Assembly (NCBI GenBank): GCA_037501455.1
Contig: CM074858.1
Coordinates: 19,270,501 to 19,334,500, forward strand
DNA: 64,000 nt
Direction of reading: 5' to 3'
DNA from: Lantana camara
Taxonomy: Eukaryota; Streptophyta; Magnoliopsida; Lamiales; Verbenaceae
Within the stretch, counting starts at the first letter, position 1; every line of letters begins with the position of its first letter. The notes under the pieces were generated by a model that ran no database searches, was not told where the DNA came from, and worked only from the letters and a program-made list of their open reading frames with translations. Shown piece after piece: positions 36,667 through 50,635 of this stretch. A program made the position numbers and the translations under genes.

Positions 36667-36860
36667 CCCTAACAGCCTTATGGATTAGGGGAGTTCTAAT
36701 ACATGCGCACATAATGGAAACACACAAAACATGTATTGCATAAAGAAGTGTTTGCCTATGATAATAATCAATCGTATATTATTCAAAGATTGTCTGTGAC
36801 ATAAGGAAAGTCCCAAAGCAGATTACGACGAATCGGCTTTCTAGGGCACTATTCCCAATA
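36667..36860 (-). mobile_element. Copia element I, left LTR, second segment
   Basis: Resumes the LTR interrupted by J and ends cactattcccaata, one base off the CA terminus of solo LTR L (cactattcctaaca). A purine-rich tract on the minus strand follows immediately (36861-36875). Confidence 0.8.
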
Positions 36861-36875
36861 ATCTCCCACTTTCCC
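36861..36875 (-). promoter_or_regulatory. Polypurine tract of copia element I
   Basis: Reads GGGAAAGTGGGAGAT on the minus strand, directly inside the 3' LTR. This is the usual place and composition for the plus-strand DNA primer. Confidence 0.75.
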
Positions 36876-39800
36876 GTAAAAGCCATTTAGGTACTCTAAG
36901 TCCCATCTTCTCAAGATGTACTTTGAGAGCTTATCGACTTTGGGCATTTCCAAAGTGAATCTGCTATATTCTTTGTTGATGTCACCCTCTTATTTACACA
37001 TCTCTTAGGAAACACCTTTTCTTTATAAAATGATTCGTAATCACGTGTTTAGTCTCTTGGTGAGGTCTTGGTTCTCTTACTTGAGCAACCAACCATTTTA
37101 TCATACAATATGATAATGGAGTTGTTTCATGCTAGGAACTTCATCTAGCTAGTTAGATGGATTTTCTTACCTAAATACTTAACTTAGTTATACTCAATAA
37201 GGCTAAGTATTCAACTACAGTAGTTGTGTTTTACAACGTTCGTGCCTGGAATGCCTTTCTAACACGTTGCTTTACCATTAAGATAGAAGTTGTAACCTTT
37301 TAATGATTTACAATCATCTATGTTTGATGCAACGATTACATCAAAATATCCTTTTAATGATAAGATCTTTCTGGGCTCACTAAAGATATCCCCATTTCTT
37401 CTAAAGTACTCTGATGGTATATTTTTACAACAATCTAGTAACCTTCTCTAAGGTCATATTAGATTCGGCCCACTACGCTTGGTGTTGCGTCATTCTAATC
37501 TAATACATAACATTGCATACATTATGCACCATTTCACTTAAAGGGTTTTTGGACGTTCTAACTTTCTCAAAGTTGTCTTAGGAGACATCCCCTTCAAAAG
37601 AGATGCTCCATAGTCCATACTAAACTATTTCAGTACCGTAGTTATGCACTAATTTGTGATAATCTGTTTATTCTCTTAGAACTATCTCTATAGATCTCAA
37701 TATCGAGAATTAAGGATAGTCACTAAGATCTCTCATATCAAATTAACAAAATTTTGGTAACTTTCATGTCATCATTCGCATTCCTAATGAGAACGATGTC
37801 ATATGTAAAGTACCAAAAGTTGAGGCTAACATCACCAACTCACGTACACTTTATTCGAATTCCACCTGTGTCAAACGATTTGACTACCTATGGAATCGAA
37901 TTCTCTAACTCCTAGAAGCCTTTATCAATCTATAGAGTGACTTAGGGGTTTGCATACCTTATGCATCCTCCCACTGAATATGAGATTCATAGAAATACCG
38001 TATTCTTGTCTCTTTCAATCTCTTATTGAGTAAGAAAGTTCTCATATTCATTCTATCATATCTCATAGTCAGAATATGCAGATATGATAAACACAATCCG
38101 AATGGACTTTTGCATTTCAACTGTCAAGAAGGTTGCAATGCTTTCCATTTACTCTAAGGTCTAGCTTGTAGATCCATTTACACCCTATAGGCCTGATCTT
38201 ATCTGGTGGATCAACCTAGGTCAAAACTTGGTTTGAGTATATGGAATCCATCTCAGATTTTAAGGCTTGCTTACACTACTCAGATTCAAAATCTGACAAT
38301 GCCTCCTCATAAGTAATTCTTAGGTTACCTAGGAACGCGTTCTAAACGCATCATAAGAGGAGGGTTTTCACACATGTACATACTCTAAAATTTGGCTAAG
38401 TTTTATCAGATGGGCTCGTCTCTTCTATATATGACGTGGGATACTTATCCTCAAATTTCTTTGAGGCCTGCATACTTACCTTTCTTTTCTTATAGGAACT
38501 ATTCCTTAAGAAAGGTACATTCCTTGGAACAAACAACTTTTGTTCAACAGAATTGCAGAAACAATATCCTATATTGTTGTATAAACTTGAATTCGTTTCA
38601 AGCTTATCTCCCACTATTCTCTTCACTTAAGAGGGTTTCCCTAAATTCTTGGATAAGAATAATTAGGGAACCATAGAATGCCACATTTCATAGTGCAATT
38701 AAGGAACTGGTTTTAAAAGGTACTAGATTCGAAATCCCTAACCGCATATTCTAGGGGTTTATTCCTAGAATAAGTATAAGTCAGTAAAACTTGCTATGGA
38801 ACGAACCATATCCTATAAGGTTTTGTTCCTTCATTCGGAAATACTAAGGTGTTCTCGAACTAGTTTGCTGAGAGATGATCCTATTATCTCTAAGATGACA
38901 AAGGAATTAGTCACTAAGGTATTCGCCATCTCGATCAGATCGAGTTGCTTATAACTTATGACTACTTCGGTTCCTAACCTCCTTTTGAAATTCTAAAAAT
39001 TTCATGTAAGTTTTGAATTTGTACTTCATCAAGTAAACTCATTCATAATGATTAAACTGATGATTATTTCTAGTGCTTACATTAAACATCTTACACTCAT
39101 CAACATGGATCGAAATCCATTGTCATTTTGGTATATTCTACGTTTCACGTTTCTCCTAAACTGGTTTTGGGAACGTTTCCCTTAAGACAAGATTCACAGG
39201 AAGTTAATTCTTTAGGTCCATTTTTATAAAATGATCCTAAGATGTCTAACTCGCTAATCTTTTTGTATCTTAACGTGCCAAAGTAATTCGAAACTTCGTC
39301 ATCTCACTTACTTTTGTTTTCTCGTTATATGTTCAAAACATTAGTGCTTTGAGTTTTTCATAACGGATTATGCAAAATCAACTCAAGGCTCGTGAATTCT
39401 ATTCCTATTAGAATTACTAAACGAGAAAACCTATTAGAGTACCCACACTCTTCGCAGTTCCCTTTCAAAGTCCTTATTTGCTATTATAGAAGCAAACATC
39501 CTTATCTGATCTCTATAGTCTTTTAGGCATGACCCTTTATTTACCCATTCATTGGGCTTTAAGGGTTTCTTCTTCTTTAGGCCTTCAAGCCTTTACCTTA
39601 GTAGGTTCAGAAAAAGAATTAACCATCATAACCTTTTATTCCTTATTAAGGATGCTCTCAACCGTGATCAATTAAATGATCAACTATGCTACAATGACAT
39701 AATTTTGGTTGAGTATAAAAGGGTTCAATGATGGTGGAAGCAATGCGAGCAATCAGTGCATTGAGAACTCATTTCTCAATTAAGATCGAGACTTCAATAT

Positions 39801-42310
39801 CTTCGAATAAGATTTTTAGACCTCGTTCATGTGCACTTGTTTCTTCATTTGGAATATGGAACAATTCCATAATGTTATACCTTGTAACATTTTTATGAGG
39901 TGGTTCAATTACTCTTTAGTGGTTGGAAAAATCCATCCACTTTAGATTGCTTCTCTTTAAGCCCGGGTTGAATTTTCAAAAGTGAAAACTTCGCCCTATA
40001 GAGAACATTTTTCTCTTTTTGGAATCTAAAATGAATTTTAGGATCCGAAGCCAATTAGAGTTAGGACTTAGTCACTTAGTCAACTTGTTTGACTTAAGGA
40101 TAGATACGAATGGGTTTGCATTTCATATTGTAGAGAATCATATAACTACAACCTAAATGCTAAGCAGAGAAATGTGAGCATGTTGAATAATAACGTAATA
40201 CATATGATTTAGGTCTTTTATCGTATGTAGCTCCCATTGTTTTTTAGAAGATCTTAAAATCCCAACAATCTTAGAGAAAACTTGTTTTTCCAATGGGTAC
40301 TGAGATCCCAAGCACTTTATCTTGGACCCACGACTCGCGGATATCCTCAATAAAGCCTTAGGTAGGTTCAACTTGCCAATTCCATCACTATGGAACTCTC
40401 AGTTATATTTTTGCATCAACTATCTTTCAATATGGACCCACGACTCGTGCGAAATCCATATTTACTTAGGCGTTAAGCAGAACCCATCGATCATAAGATC
40501 ATGATTAAACTTAGTCCGGTACGACCCACGATCGCGGACATCACCCATTCCAAAATAACCATAAAATATTAATTACATAAAGTAATCAATCAGGAAACTA
40601 AGAACTAATAGGTTTCACATAGCCACCCCACGACTCATGTACAACAACTATGCTCCGCTATTAAACTTAAATCCTATTGATAGAATGCTAGGAATGTTAT
40701 TCAAAGATTTCATTTTATACAAAATACCTATTTTTCGAGGTTGCTTAATATTTATGGGATTTTCGAATGCTGGAGAATTGTCCAATTTTGACCTCACCAA
40801 CATGTACAGTTATCCATTTTAATTAGTCTTGTTTAATGCAGTTTCACATAAAGGCATTACACACAAGCAATTAGTAGATAACATGTCCTAGCATGATACT
40901 AATATGAGATGATCATGGGTTTTCCTATCTTATGCGTGATATGTGGGAGCCACTCCACAACCACAAGTTCTAACATACATGCCACATAAAATAGTTTAGA
41001 TCACATAAGGGAATTGAAAATAAAACGATGCCCTATCTATTACAATAATAGAAACCCTCTCTAACATTTTGAGGGGTCATCACTTATGGCCTCCTTGTTA
41101 CTTGTTGTGTGGATCCTTCTTACTCCATGGGTGCAAAATCTCTAAAGTAAAAAGAAAAACCTCACTTCCTAAGTTCTACTCTCTTTACAGAAATTAATAT
41201 GCCTCAATCTGCATATTGGCCATAGACAAATACATGGGGCATACCCCAGCCCAAAAACAGTAATATAGAAAGCCACATAATAAACATATAACAGTATGCA
41301 CATAAGTAGGGCACCGACCCCAATTGAAAAGCGTGGAATAACAGGGCTCTAACCCCAAATTTAAACCATCCATGTGCATAAAGTAAAACATCCACAAGAT
41401 TAAACCCATGATCACCTAATATTCTAAAATTATAAGAATTTAAATTTACCAATAAATTAAAATTCTCGCTTTCAAGTTCTCATAACTTAACAACATGACG
41501 TAGATGCAATTCTTGTTGACGAATTCTTTCAAATAATCCAAGATAAATAAATCGAATAAAATTCCAATTAATTTCCAAAATATAATAATTTTATACCTTT
41601 CATTATTTCAAAAATAATATATATAAATTTTCCCAAAAATTAAATCCTTCTTAATTTTATAAAGATCCCAATTTAAGTAATTATTTCAAAAATAATTTTA
41701 ATTTAATAAAACAATGTTTTCAGAAAAAATTAACTCGGGATTGGATCAAAAACGAAATACGAAAAACGGATCACGAAAACCCGGAACGCATGCTTGCCCG
41801 AAGCCCTTGCCCACATGTCGTGCTACATGCCCGGACACCGCGCACATCATCGCGCGCACAGCTCGCATCCTTGCGCGGAGCAGTTCTGGGCGTGCATAGG
41901 CATCGTCGGCGCGATGGGCTAGCGGATGGCTGGGAGCTCTTGCACGGTTGCGAGAGGGGCTGCCGGCAAGTGCTAGGCGCTCGCGTGGCATCGGCTAGGC
42001 GGGGTTGGGAGTGCGACTCCTTAGCTCGCCCAAGCCTCGTGTTCTTGGTTCATAACCCGATTTTGTATTTTCATATTGTTCACGAAAGTTCAATTCAATC
42101 CAAGAAATTAAAACCCGATTTAATTGGATTTGATTCAAAACAATTCTAATCAAAATCATTTAGAAAACACTTTTCAGAAATTTCAGGGAAATCATAGATT
42201 CATTTATCTCAAATTTCTAAAGAACTCAAGATTATTCATTTGCATCTAAATCTAAGAATTTCTACCAAATTCATTTAAAAAAGATAGATTAGAAATAGAC
42301 CTTACAAGGT
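36876..42310 (-). pseudogene. Copia element I gag-pol, heavily degraded
   Basis: No long frame survives. Reading the minus strand, 38310-38010 translates, with stops, to a copia reverse-transcriptase start (DPPDKIRPIGCKWIYKL near 38215-38170). Near 37785 a LLVLY-x-DD-like remnant is followed by IVLI. The frame at 38626-38396 resembles the integrase-RT linker. The order places integrase and gag to the right (38700-41000), with an untranslated leader of higher G+C at 41750-42040. It is non-functional, and the short plus-strand frames are meaningless. Confidence 0.75.
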
Positions 42311-42323
42311 GGCTCTGATACCA
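42311..42323 (-). promoter_or_regulatory. Initiator-Met primer-binding site of copia element I
   Basis: Reads TGGTATCAGAGCC on the minus strand, two bases from the right LTR at 42326. It shows the element is minus-oriented. Confidence 0.95.
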
Positions 42324-42325
42324 CT

Positions 42326-43746
42326 TGTTGGGAAAAACACGATCAGAAAGCGCAACGAAATTTAAATTTTTTTCCCAAAAGTAAGATTGGACTTGCAATT
42401 TCTATCTCCAAATCTTAAGGATTCAAGAACTTACAAGAATCGACGCTTTCTTGACACATTTTGAGCCGCCCTCAAACGCGCTTCATGCGGTAATGGCAAC
42501 CCCGTCCCTCGAAAGATTCTTTCTACTAGATTCCATAGTAGGTTTCCTCTAGAGTAATAATCCACACCAGACCTAGATTCAAATCATGTCAGGGAGAGTG
42601 CTAGCGGTATAACATGTGTAAAGAAAGAAACATAAAACTAGAAAAAAGAGAGCAAGAGAATTATCCCATCATGAATCCATCGTGTCGTTTGGGCATGATC
42701 ACTCTATCACGTGTGAGAGACAATTTTCGAACCCCTTAGCCAATTTATAGGTTAGGGTTCGAACACCCCTTTGTCTTTTCGGAATCGGATTCTAACTTTG
42801 ACTTTTCTTCTATTTCTTTTTCTTCAAGTAATAGGAATCTTATGCAAAATAAGATATCTATTTCTTCTAGAAGAGAAGCTCCTAATCAATTCAGGAATAT
42901 TAATTATTCTATTAATAATTAATATCTTATTCCAAAAATATTTATACAAATCATATTAGAATTAATATTTACTATAATAATAAATAGAAGATGTTTAGTA
43001 TTTATTTATTCTAATCAAATTAGAACAAGTAAATAATTAAATACTTAGAATTAATTCTCTAATTAATTCCATAAAGGGCTTTAGAATTAATTCTCTAATT
43101 AATTCTAACGAGTTAAAATTAATTAATTTTATTTGGCTTTATAATTAATTCTCTTAATTAATTATATTAGGGATTTATAATTAATTCTCCTAATTAATTA
43201 TATTTAGGCTTTATAATTAATTCTCCAATTAATCAACACATGGTCCAATTTCTCAATTGGACCACACGCCCAAACTCAAGCTCATTTGCCACACGTGTAC
43301 ATTTACACGTGTGGTCGCGTTTCGATCAACTATTTGATCTTTCCTTCAATACCCTTTAAACCTGGCATTTATGTGTGACCCCGTAGGTTCATTTTCAGTT
43401 AGCAGTGAGACTAATACACTTTATCAGTTCACGGATCACACGACCATAGTCTAACCACAGGTGTGTGACCCCTAGCCGAACAATGAATATATATTTGAAA
43501 GAACCTTTCAGTCAATGACAGCTGTGAGGTATGATCCTCCTACCAACCCATCTCTCGATTAAGATCTAGGGCATGGGAATAATGAGAGCCCCGCTAATCT
43601 AGATCATAAAGCTAAGTTGGTTTCATATCTATTTGATCTCAATCCAAGAAACCCTTTTCTTGTTGTCTTGATACACTACCTCGGCCGAGGGTTTAGGATG
43701 GCACATGAACGACTTATGCAATAAGAGATCTTCTTGCATTTAAACA
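42326..43746 (-). mobile_element. Copia element I, right (5') LTR, truncated by element C
   Basis: Matches the left LTR from its start to cttgcatttaaaca, then stops where LTR C begins. About 0.7 kb of LTR is missing and should lie beyond the far end of element C, outside the window. Substitutions and loss of some attaattctc units relative to the left LTR show appreciable age. Confidence 0.85.
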
Positions 43747-45263
43747 TGTAGCACCCCGAGCGTAAGGCGCCACATCCCACGCACTAAAGCCCGACATGTG
43801 TAACGAAATGGAGAATCCGCACACGCACTAAGCACTAGCGAACGGGGGACAAACAAAAGACCCTCTTAAGCTAGGCGGTCCAAACCCTCGATCAGAGCGC
43901 GCAAAACATAAACGAATCATACAAGAACGAAATTACTAAACAAACTTAAACAAGTCATACAAACAATGCTACATATCACTTAAATCAAAATATAAACAAA
44001 CTTGCCATGCCGGGCTCAACTTAACAAATACAAACTTCAAATTACAATGGTTCAAAATACGGAATGTAATACATGCTCTAGACAAAAAAACAGACTCGAA
44101 CAACCCAACCAGGACTCAAAAGACAGCAAACCACCTAGCGCGAACCGACAGACCGGTACCTGCAAACTAAAACATAAGAGGGAGGGGTCAGTCACACTGA
44201 CTGAGTGAGGGGCTACACACGCACGCGTACATACGTATATAGAGCATAACACATTTCATAGAGGAGAGTTCATGAACCGGGGCGTGGTTTTTACACTCTA
44301 AAACATTTTGAGTTAGGCCGAAGGCCAAAACAACTAAATTTTATTAATTAAGAATCCAATCTCATTTCATAAACTATTTCTTAACAAACTAATATAACGG
44401 AAATCAAACATAACACGCATACCATCCGTCGACCTAAAATGAGCCGTCTCGGATTCAGAACACACGCACACCTCCGTCGACCTAAAATGAGCCATCCCGG
44501 ATTCAGAACACCACACACACCTAGACATATTCGGAATCAAAATCAAAATCAGAATCTTACCTTATTCAAAACATACCTCGTTCGAATCCATAGTTGTATC
44601 ATAATCACATTCCAAACATATCATAATATAATCGTATCATAAACATAACATATTTATATATTCACAATGTACCCCTAATTCTTACTTTACCTACTCCTAG
44701 CATAAACACATCTTAACTAATTCTTAATCCCAACCTAATCATACCATAAGTATGTCCTTAATTCTAGCATAGCCTTATCCTAACATATTCATATTCTAAC
44801 TTATTCACAGCATAATCTTAGTCTTATGTTCTTATCATATTCATACCTTGCATAACATATTCTATGACATAATTCATATCGTGCATAATCATAATTCATA
44901 CGTATTACATATACATAGGCTTATTTTGCATGCAAACATATATGGCACATATCATTAGGGTATAACTATAACCTAACCTCACCTTACACCGACGAACCGG
45001 GCCAACAGAACAAAACCGACGCCTACGGAACAACCTCGTCACCAACGGGATACTCCTCTGAAAAAACAGACATTACAAGATAAACTTAGACTCAAAATGA
45101 ACCATATATACACTCGGCATATGCATATGAATGCAAATGATGCAATGCACTTCATATAAATTTCACACGTAGGCATATCGGAGCAAATATCGAAATATTA
45201 CACAATTAATCCAAGAAACAAACTCATCATACGTCCAATAAACTCATACTAAGTCATATAATG
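43747..45263 (-). mobile_element. Element C, left (3') LTR, first segment
   Basis: Starts tgtagcacccc at 43747 after aaaca, its expected target duplication. It is interrupted by solo LTR D at 45264. The two LTR C segments together total about 3.66 kb and align by eye with LTR B. Confidence 0.75.
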
Positions 45264-47883
45264 TGTAGCACCCGGAACGCCAGGCACCACATCCCCCGCA
45301 CTATAGCCCCAATCCACATATGAAATGAGCAATCCATACATGAACCAAAGCTATAGCGAATGGGAGACAATAAAAAAAACACAAGGCTAGGCGGGACTAA
45401 CCCCAAACCAAACAATCAACGATTCAGAGTAGATAAAAGCGGAAGCAATATGTCATTCAATACTTATAGGTACCATATTTATTTATTTACTAATAGATAC
45501 CAACATTCCATATCAATACAATATCATCTCCACAATAAATAACGAGGCATGCTACAACATAGGTAGTGTATCTGTACATGAACAAAATGTGAGATGAAGT
45601 GTGCTAGACCCGAATTAAAGACACTCTAGACTCTAATTCCCGCCTAACACGCCCTGCAAAACAACTGAAAAGTCAAGGTGTCAGTCCAACATGGACTGAG
45701 CGAGGGGTATAAATAAAAATAAGCGCACACACATGCAAGTTATAATCTCTGGTAATAATTTTTGGAAAATAACAATACAATTTAATAGAATAAAAGATAC
45801 AATCGCCCGAGGTTACGACTAATTCAATTTATCCATTTAATAATTCAATACAATCAATTTGTGGCCCGGCGAGTGAGGGCAAATCTCCAACTTTACTCCG
45901 ACTGTGTACAATCAATCAATCAGTTGTTCAATAGTTAGGTGATCATGCAATTCATTACGGTGCACAATTAGCAGTTTAAGTCCATCCTTCTTCCTCCGGG
46001 TGATGGTGGGATTGCAAGGCCCCACCATCCAATCAATCTGGGTAGAGGGTACATGAATCCCTAAGCCCGGAACTCCTTCCTCCCCTAATCTCCTAGGGGG
46101 TTCAGGGGTCATCCCAATTTGGTGAGAGTAGCTCTCGAGTTACCCGTCAGCCCATGCTTTCCCGGTTGGCTCGAGTCACTACTCTCGGGCCCACAGTGCA
46201 ATACAATACTCGCCCAATCAATCAATCAATCAATCAATTCCTTCAAAAGTTTGATAAATCATTTGAAAACCAATCTCATTTGAAAACTATAGCTATATAG
46301 ATAGGTTTTGGCTTAAAACTTCACATAGGGTTATACGGGTTCTAGGTAGCTAGAATTAAACCTCACCTGAACGACCTAAAACAAACAAGGAAACAACTCA
46401 CGGGGCCTGCTCCTTGTCACCAGGAAGCTGATCTGTGCAAGAAAGACAATTGTCCGTGAGACACGACTCAAAATGTACCAAATAGGACGAACGGCGAAAA
46501 TGCAATGAGTATGATATGAATATGTAACAGACAAGATTATGTTCATGTGCACTATTAAGAAATTAAATCATACGTTCAAGTCATCCATTCAATTCATTCA
46601 AACTGACAATTAGGGAATAAACAATTAAATACAGTCAATTAAACCAAATAACAATTAATATATAACCAACATATATGTATATATAACACATACACGTACA
46701 ACCATGCATGCAAAGCAATATGCATGAAAACGGAGGGTGACACACCCGTGCCACCAAAATACACTAAGCCGTGACACCCCCGTGTCACAGTACAGCGGAC
46801 AACATGCATGCGAGCAGAAGGTGACACGCCCGTGTCACCATTACAAAGCAATCCGTGGCACCCCCGTGTCACGGTACAGAAAAACCAAGCCATCATGCAC
46901 CCCCGTGTCACGCTGAATAAAGGAAAGTTGACAAGCCCGTGTCAACTGTGCGTAGTAGAAAAAAACAGAGTAAATAGCAGAAAAACTACGTACCAAAGCT
47001 CCAACACCCAAAAATGGATTCAAACCAAGATGAAATGCATATATATCATGCAATACACATACTAACATACATATAAATTAACAACAATTCATATAAACAC
47101 TCATTTCCACATTAGATCATCCAAGATTCATCAAATGAAACCCATTCCATCATCCATGCTCCAAGTTCAATATCCACAAGTTGAATGCATATAACTTAAG
47201 CTCAAAGTTCCTAAACATATTTCCAACAACCAACAACCAATACACAATTTAACCCATCCAATACAAAGCCCTATCAAAGTCATAAATCTAAGAAATTCAT
47301 CAATTCTCCAAAGTTACCTCAAATGAAAGAAATGGATGCTAAGGTGAAGATATGATGTTGATGATGCTTGAATGTCCACAAAATGATGCTAAAATGATGA
47401 AATCTCCCACTCCTCTTGGTAGGGTTTTGTCACGGTTGAGCAAGGAAGAAAATGGAGCAAGTATGAAATGTTTGTATGAAAGGAAATGTAATGGTACGTG
47501 ATTGCTGCTAAGTAAGGAGAAAGAAATGGCCAATTTTGCTATTAAGTCCTCCACTTATTTAAGTCATGCAATGAAGTTCAATTCCATAACAAATGATCAA
47601 TTAGATCCAATGCAATTAAGTCCCCTAATTCATAAGAATGCTCAAGTAAGGCCACGAAAGAATTAAATCACGTTCGGGAAATTAATTCACGTTACAATCA
47701 CGGTCAATATATACGTCAATTATAATATGATATGAATTTCAATAAAATACTAAGAATATAAATTTTATAAAAATTATGTCATGACATGAAAAGTTAAAGA
47801 AATGATCAAATAATAATTAAAATACAACTCTCAAACCCACACGTGTCGCTCATACCTGAAATGCCGAAAGTTGGGGCGTTACA
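45264..47883 (-). mobile_element. Solo LTR D (2620 bp)
   Basis: Runs from tgtagcaccc to ggggcgttaca, with an exact 5-bp target duplication taatg at 45259-45263 and 47884-47888. No internal region is present, so it is a solo LTR. It carries its own palindrome cluster at 46737-46946. Confidence 0.9.
46737..46946. repeat. Palindrome cluster in LTR D (gtgacacNccgtgtcac)
   Basis: Six copies. The best are 46820-46839 (GGTGACACGCCCGTGTCACC), 46771-46788, 46853-46874 and 46927-46946. In the last one both arms are changed together (GTTGACA / TGTCAAC), so pairing is preserved although the sequence differs from its neighbours. Confidence 0.85.
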
Positions 47884-48551
47884 TAATGGCATACCACGAG
47901 CATTCATTAACTTAAAGTTCATGTAAGAGACAACGGGTGCATAGAAAGTGAAATAAAGTGGCACTTAAGGCATACAAATTCATATTAAGTCATAAGTCAC
48001 ATATTTCAAGTCAAATAAATTCATAAATTTCATACAACGAACGTAACACGTTATATACCATGTTAACAAAGCACCTAAGTCATAAAGAAGCCAAGAGAAA
48101 TCACACAAAGTAAATAAACGAAGTTACAACGCATGCATGCAAATAAGAAAGCACTTAAGTCCTATAAATTCCTACTAAGTCGTATCTCACATAATTTACG
48201 TCAAACGGATTCATAAGTCTCATGCAATGAACATAACATATCATATAATGTGTTTACAATGCATAAATATCAAGGGATGATCAAAGAAATCACATGCAAG
48301 GCAAAGAATCAAACCGTTAATTCATTCATGCACGTATAAGAGAGTATAAGGCATATATTGTCATATATCACATAAACGAGCATCGAAATCACGTAATAAT
48401 TCATGATAAACTATATAACATGATATATAACAAGTTAAAATGATATATTAATCATATAGAAGCAAGGAAAGCTAAGCAAAAATGAAAGAAACAAAGAAAA
48501 CAACCATTGTACGCAGCAGCAGTCACACAGGTCGAAACATCCCCAAAAAGA

Positions 48552-48705
48552 TGTCACGGCCGCAACCTAAACTTAGTTAAAAACTGGTCACGGCTGCGAC
48601 CAACACCACCAGCAGTAGATCAGCGAGCAAAAGTCGAAGGTTGGCAGAATTTGGGTCACGGTCATGACCCAAAAAGAACTCCGCACAGTCGCGGTGCGCA
48701 GTCAC
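48552..48705. repeat. Palindrome cluster in LTR C (ggtcacggNcgNgacc)
   Basis: The clearest copies are ggtcacggctgcgacc at 48586-48601 and tgggtcacggtcatgaccca at 48652-48671. More degenerate copies lie at about 48552 and 48687. Arms differ from every other LTR here. Confidence 0.65.
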
Positions 48706-49802
48706 GAAAATGGTACAACAACGCCCCTGTTTCTCTTCTCCCATGAAGCAGCAGTAGCTCAGAACGAAAGGTAACACAAAGGGCAGTAATAAGGCAGCAA
48801 AAACACACCAAACTTACTCCATAACTCAAAACCAAACAACAATCAAGGAAGGAAGCAAAGGGGGTCATATATCATCTTCAAGCTCAAGTTTCTTCATGTA
48901 GAAGCCATGGTGGTTCAATTTTCACTCAAAATACATGAAATAATTCATCACTCATGCATTAAGGAAGTCAAGGAGATCATATATTCAGCTTTAATCCAAG
49001 TATTACATCAAAGGGAGGCAAGAATTCATCAAATAATCACATAGACCTAACTATTCATCTATAAATTCATAGCATGCCTAAATCTTCATGGAATTCAGAA
49101 AATAAGCACTCAAAAGAAAGGAAAGAAGATGAGAGACAAGAATATGGGCTTACCTCTCAGATTTGATGAAGATTGGAGGTCGAACGAGCTCAAAATTACC
49201 CTTGGTGAATAGTGGTTGCTCTCTTTTCTTCTATCTCCCTTTAATCTCGGTTTCTAGGCTCCACTCTCTCTCTCTCTACTGTGTCCAAAAATGAGAGCAT
49301 AAGCGATGGTTAGAGGGTTAAACCATGGTCAAATGGGCTCAAGAGTCAAGGTATTTGGTTAAGAAATGAGTGAGTTATAGCCATTTTAATGAAGGGTGGA
49401 AAATCTGCACGAGCTGTTCGTTTTGGACAAAATTCGGAGGATCAAACGAGTCTAGAAAAATACAAAGTTAGGTTCCTGAGCTCCCAAATCTCATTACGAG
49501 TCTGACGCCACCTTCGAAATTCAAATCCGAATTCCCGAGCTCAAGATATAAATTCCGGAACACAAGTCGCGATAAAACAAGTTAGTCCCTCGAGTCCCTA
49601 ACAAACAAAATGGTATCAAAACCGTAACAAGCGAACTCTAAAATAAGAAACGAGCATATATAAACAAGTTCATAAATTACATAATTCATATATAGCAAGT
49701 TGCCACAAAATTTGGGGTTGAAAACGAAGTTAAACGGATTAAAAACGGGTTGAAAAGGTTCAAAAACGTTTAAAACTTAAACGTAGAGCATATATAACAA
49801 AC

Positions 49803-49940
49803 TATGATGCACGGACACTTCTAAAAATATCATTTTGCCGTGTCGTGTCGTGTCGGACATGTGTCCGACACTCCTTATGTATCTGTGTCGCCGTATCCGT
49901 GTCGTGTCCGTGTCGCCGTGTCCGTGTCCGTGCATCATAG
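49803..49940. mobile_element. Fold-back MITE (138 bp), second copy of the CACGGACAC family
   Basis: The ends tatgatgcacggacac and gtgtccgtgcatcata are exact inverted repeats. The flanks ataacaaac (49794-49802) and ataacaaat (49941-49949) form a 9-bp target duplication with one change. The interior consists of gtgtccg/cgtgtcg units. It is related to 12962-13459. Confidence 0.85.
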
Positions 49941-50032
49941 ATAACAAATATTCAAATACATCATATAATTACATAATTAATTAACACACTCGTGACGTCG
50001 TACCTGGAAGGCCAAAAAGTCGGGATGTTATA

Positions 50033-50048
50033 AACTCCCCCCTTAAAA
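50033..50048 (-). promoter_or_regulatory. Polypurine tract of element C
   Basis: Reads as an A/G tract with six consecutive G residues on the minus strand, abutting the LTR terminus at 50032. Confidence 0.8.
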
Positions 50049-50635
50049 GGACCTGGTCCTCCAGGTCCAACCGCTCGAGTTAGAACTGCGAGCAACTCTC
50101 TCGTATTCACCCATGTTCGAGGTTCATGACGTCCCGACGCGGGTTAGCTCGAGAAAGGTCTTCTAGCAGCTCGATTTATCTTGCACGATGAGAGGGTCTA
50201 AATGAGATTCAACACCCACCGTTTGATTCATTTCAAGCTAACTCAAGAGCTCGGAGATACATGAGTGGCAATGTCACCGGACTACCACCACTTGCACCTT
50301 CTCATGGTTGTTGAATCACCTTGGAAGCTCGGTAGAGTCACAACCCTCGACTCTCCATAGGGCTAGAGCACTCGCACCCTCAAAGTTGTCTCTATGGACA
50401 ACTAAGCAACGACAAGCACAAGCTCAAGTAATACGAGCAAAAGAGTACCACACGCAAATTATGGGCACGCGCACAAAAGAGACAACTAGGCAACAATAAG
50501 AAAAGTGGGTTACCCCCAAAATCAAACCATGCATGAGATGAAATGCCATGAATGTTCAAGGTACCTTGCACCAAGAAGATGGCGTTAGCCTCGACCTCAA
50601 CCTCAACATTCACTTCCTCATCGATCTCCATCACA

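Larger units (their letters stand above)
47884..50032 (-). mobile_element. Element C, left LTR, second segment
   Basis: Resumes after D and ends gggatgttata (consensus gttaca with one change) at 50032, beside a polypurine tract. It includes palindrome-like copies at 48586-48601 and 48652-48671 and the small fold-back element at 49803-49940. No gene is supported in it. Confidence 0.75.

Noticed and set aside
38392..38676. 94-aa plus-strand frame within copia element I
   Set aside because: The coding strand of this element is minus, as shown by the priming site at 42311 and the RT remnants.
46639..46911. Frames across the LTR D palindrome cluster, with repeated TRGCHG-like segments
   Set aside because: The apparent peptide repeat simply reflects the DNA palindrome repeat.
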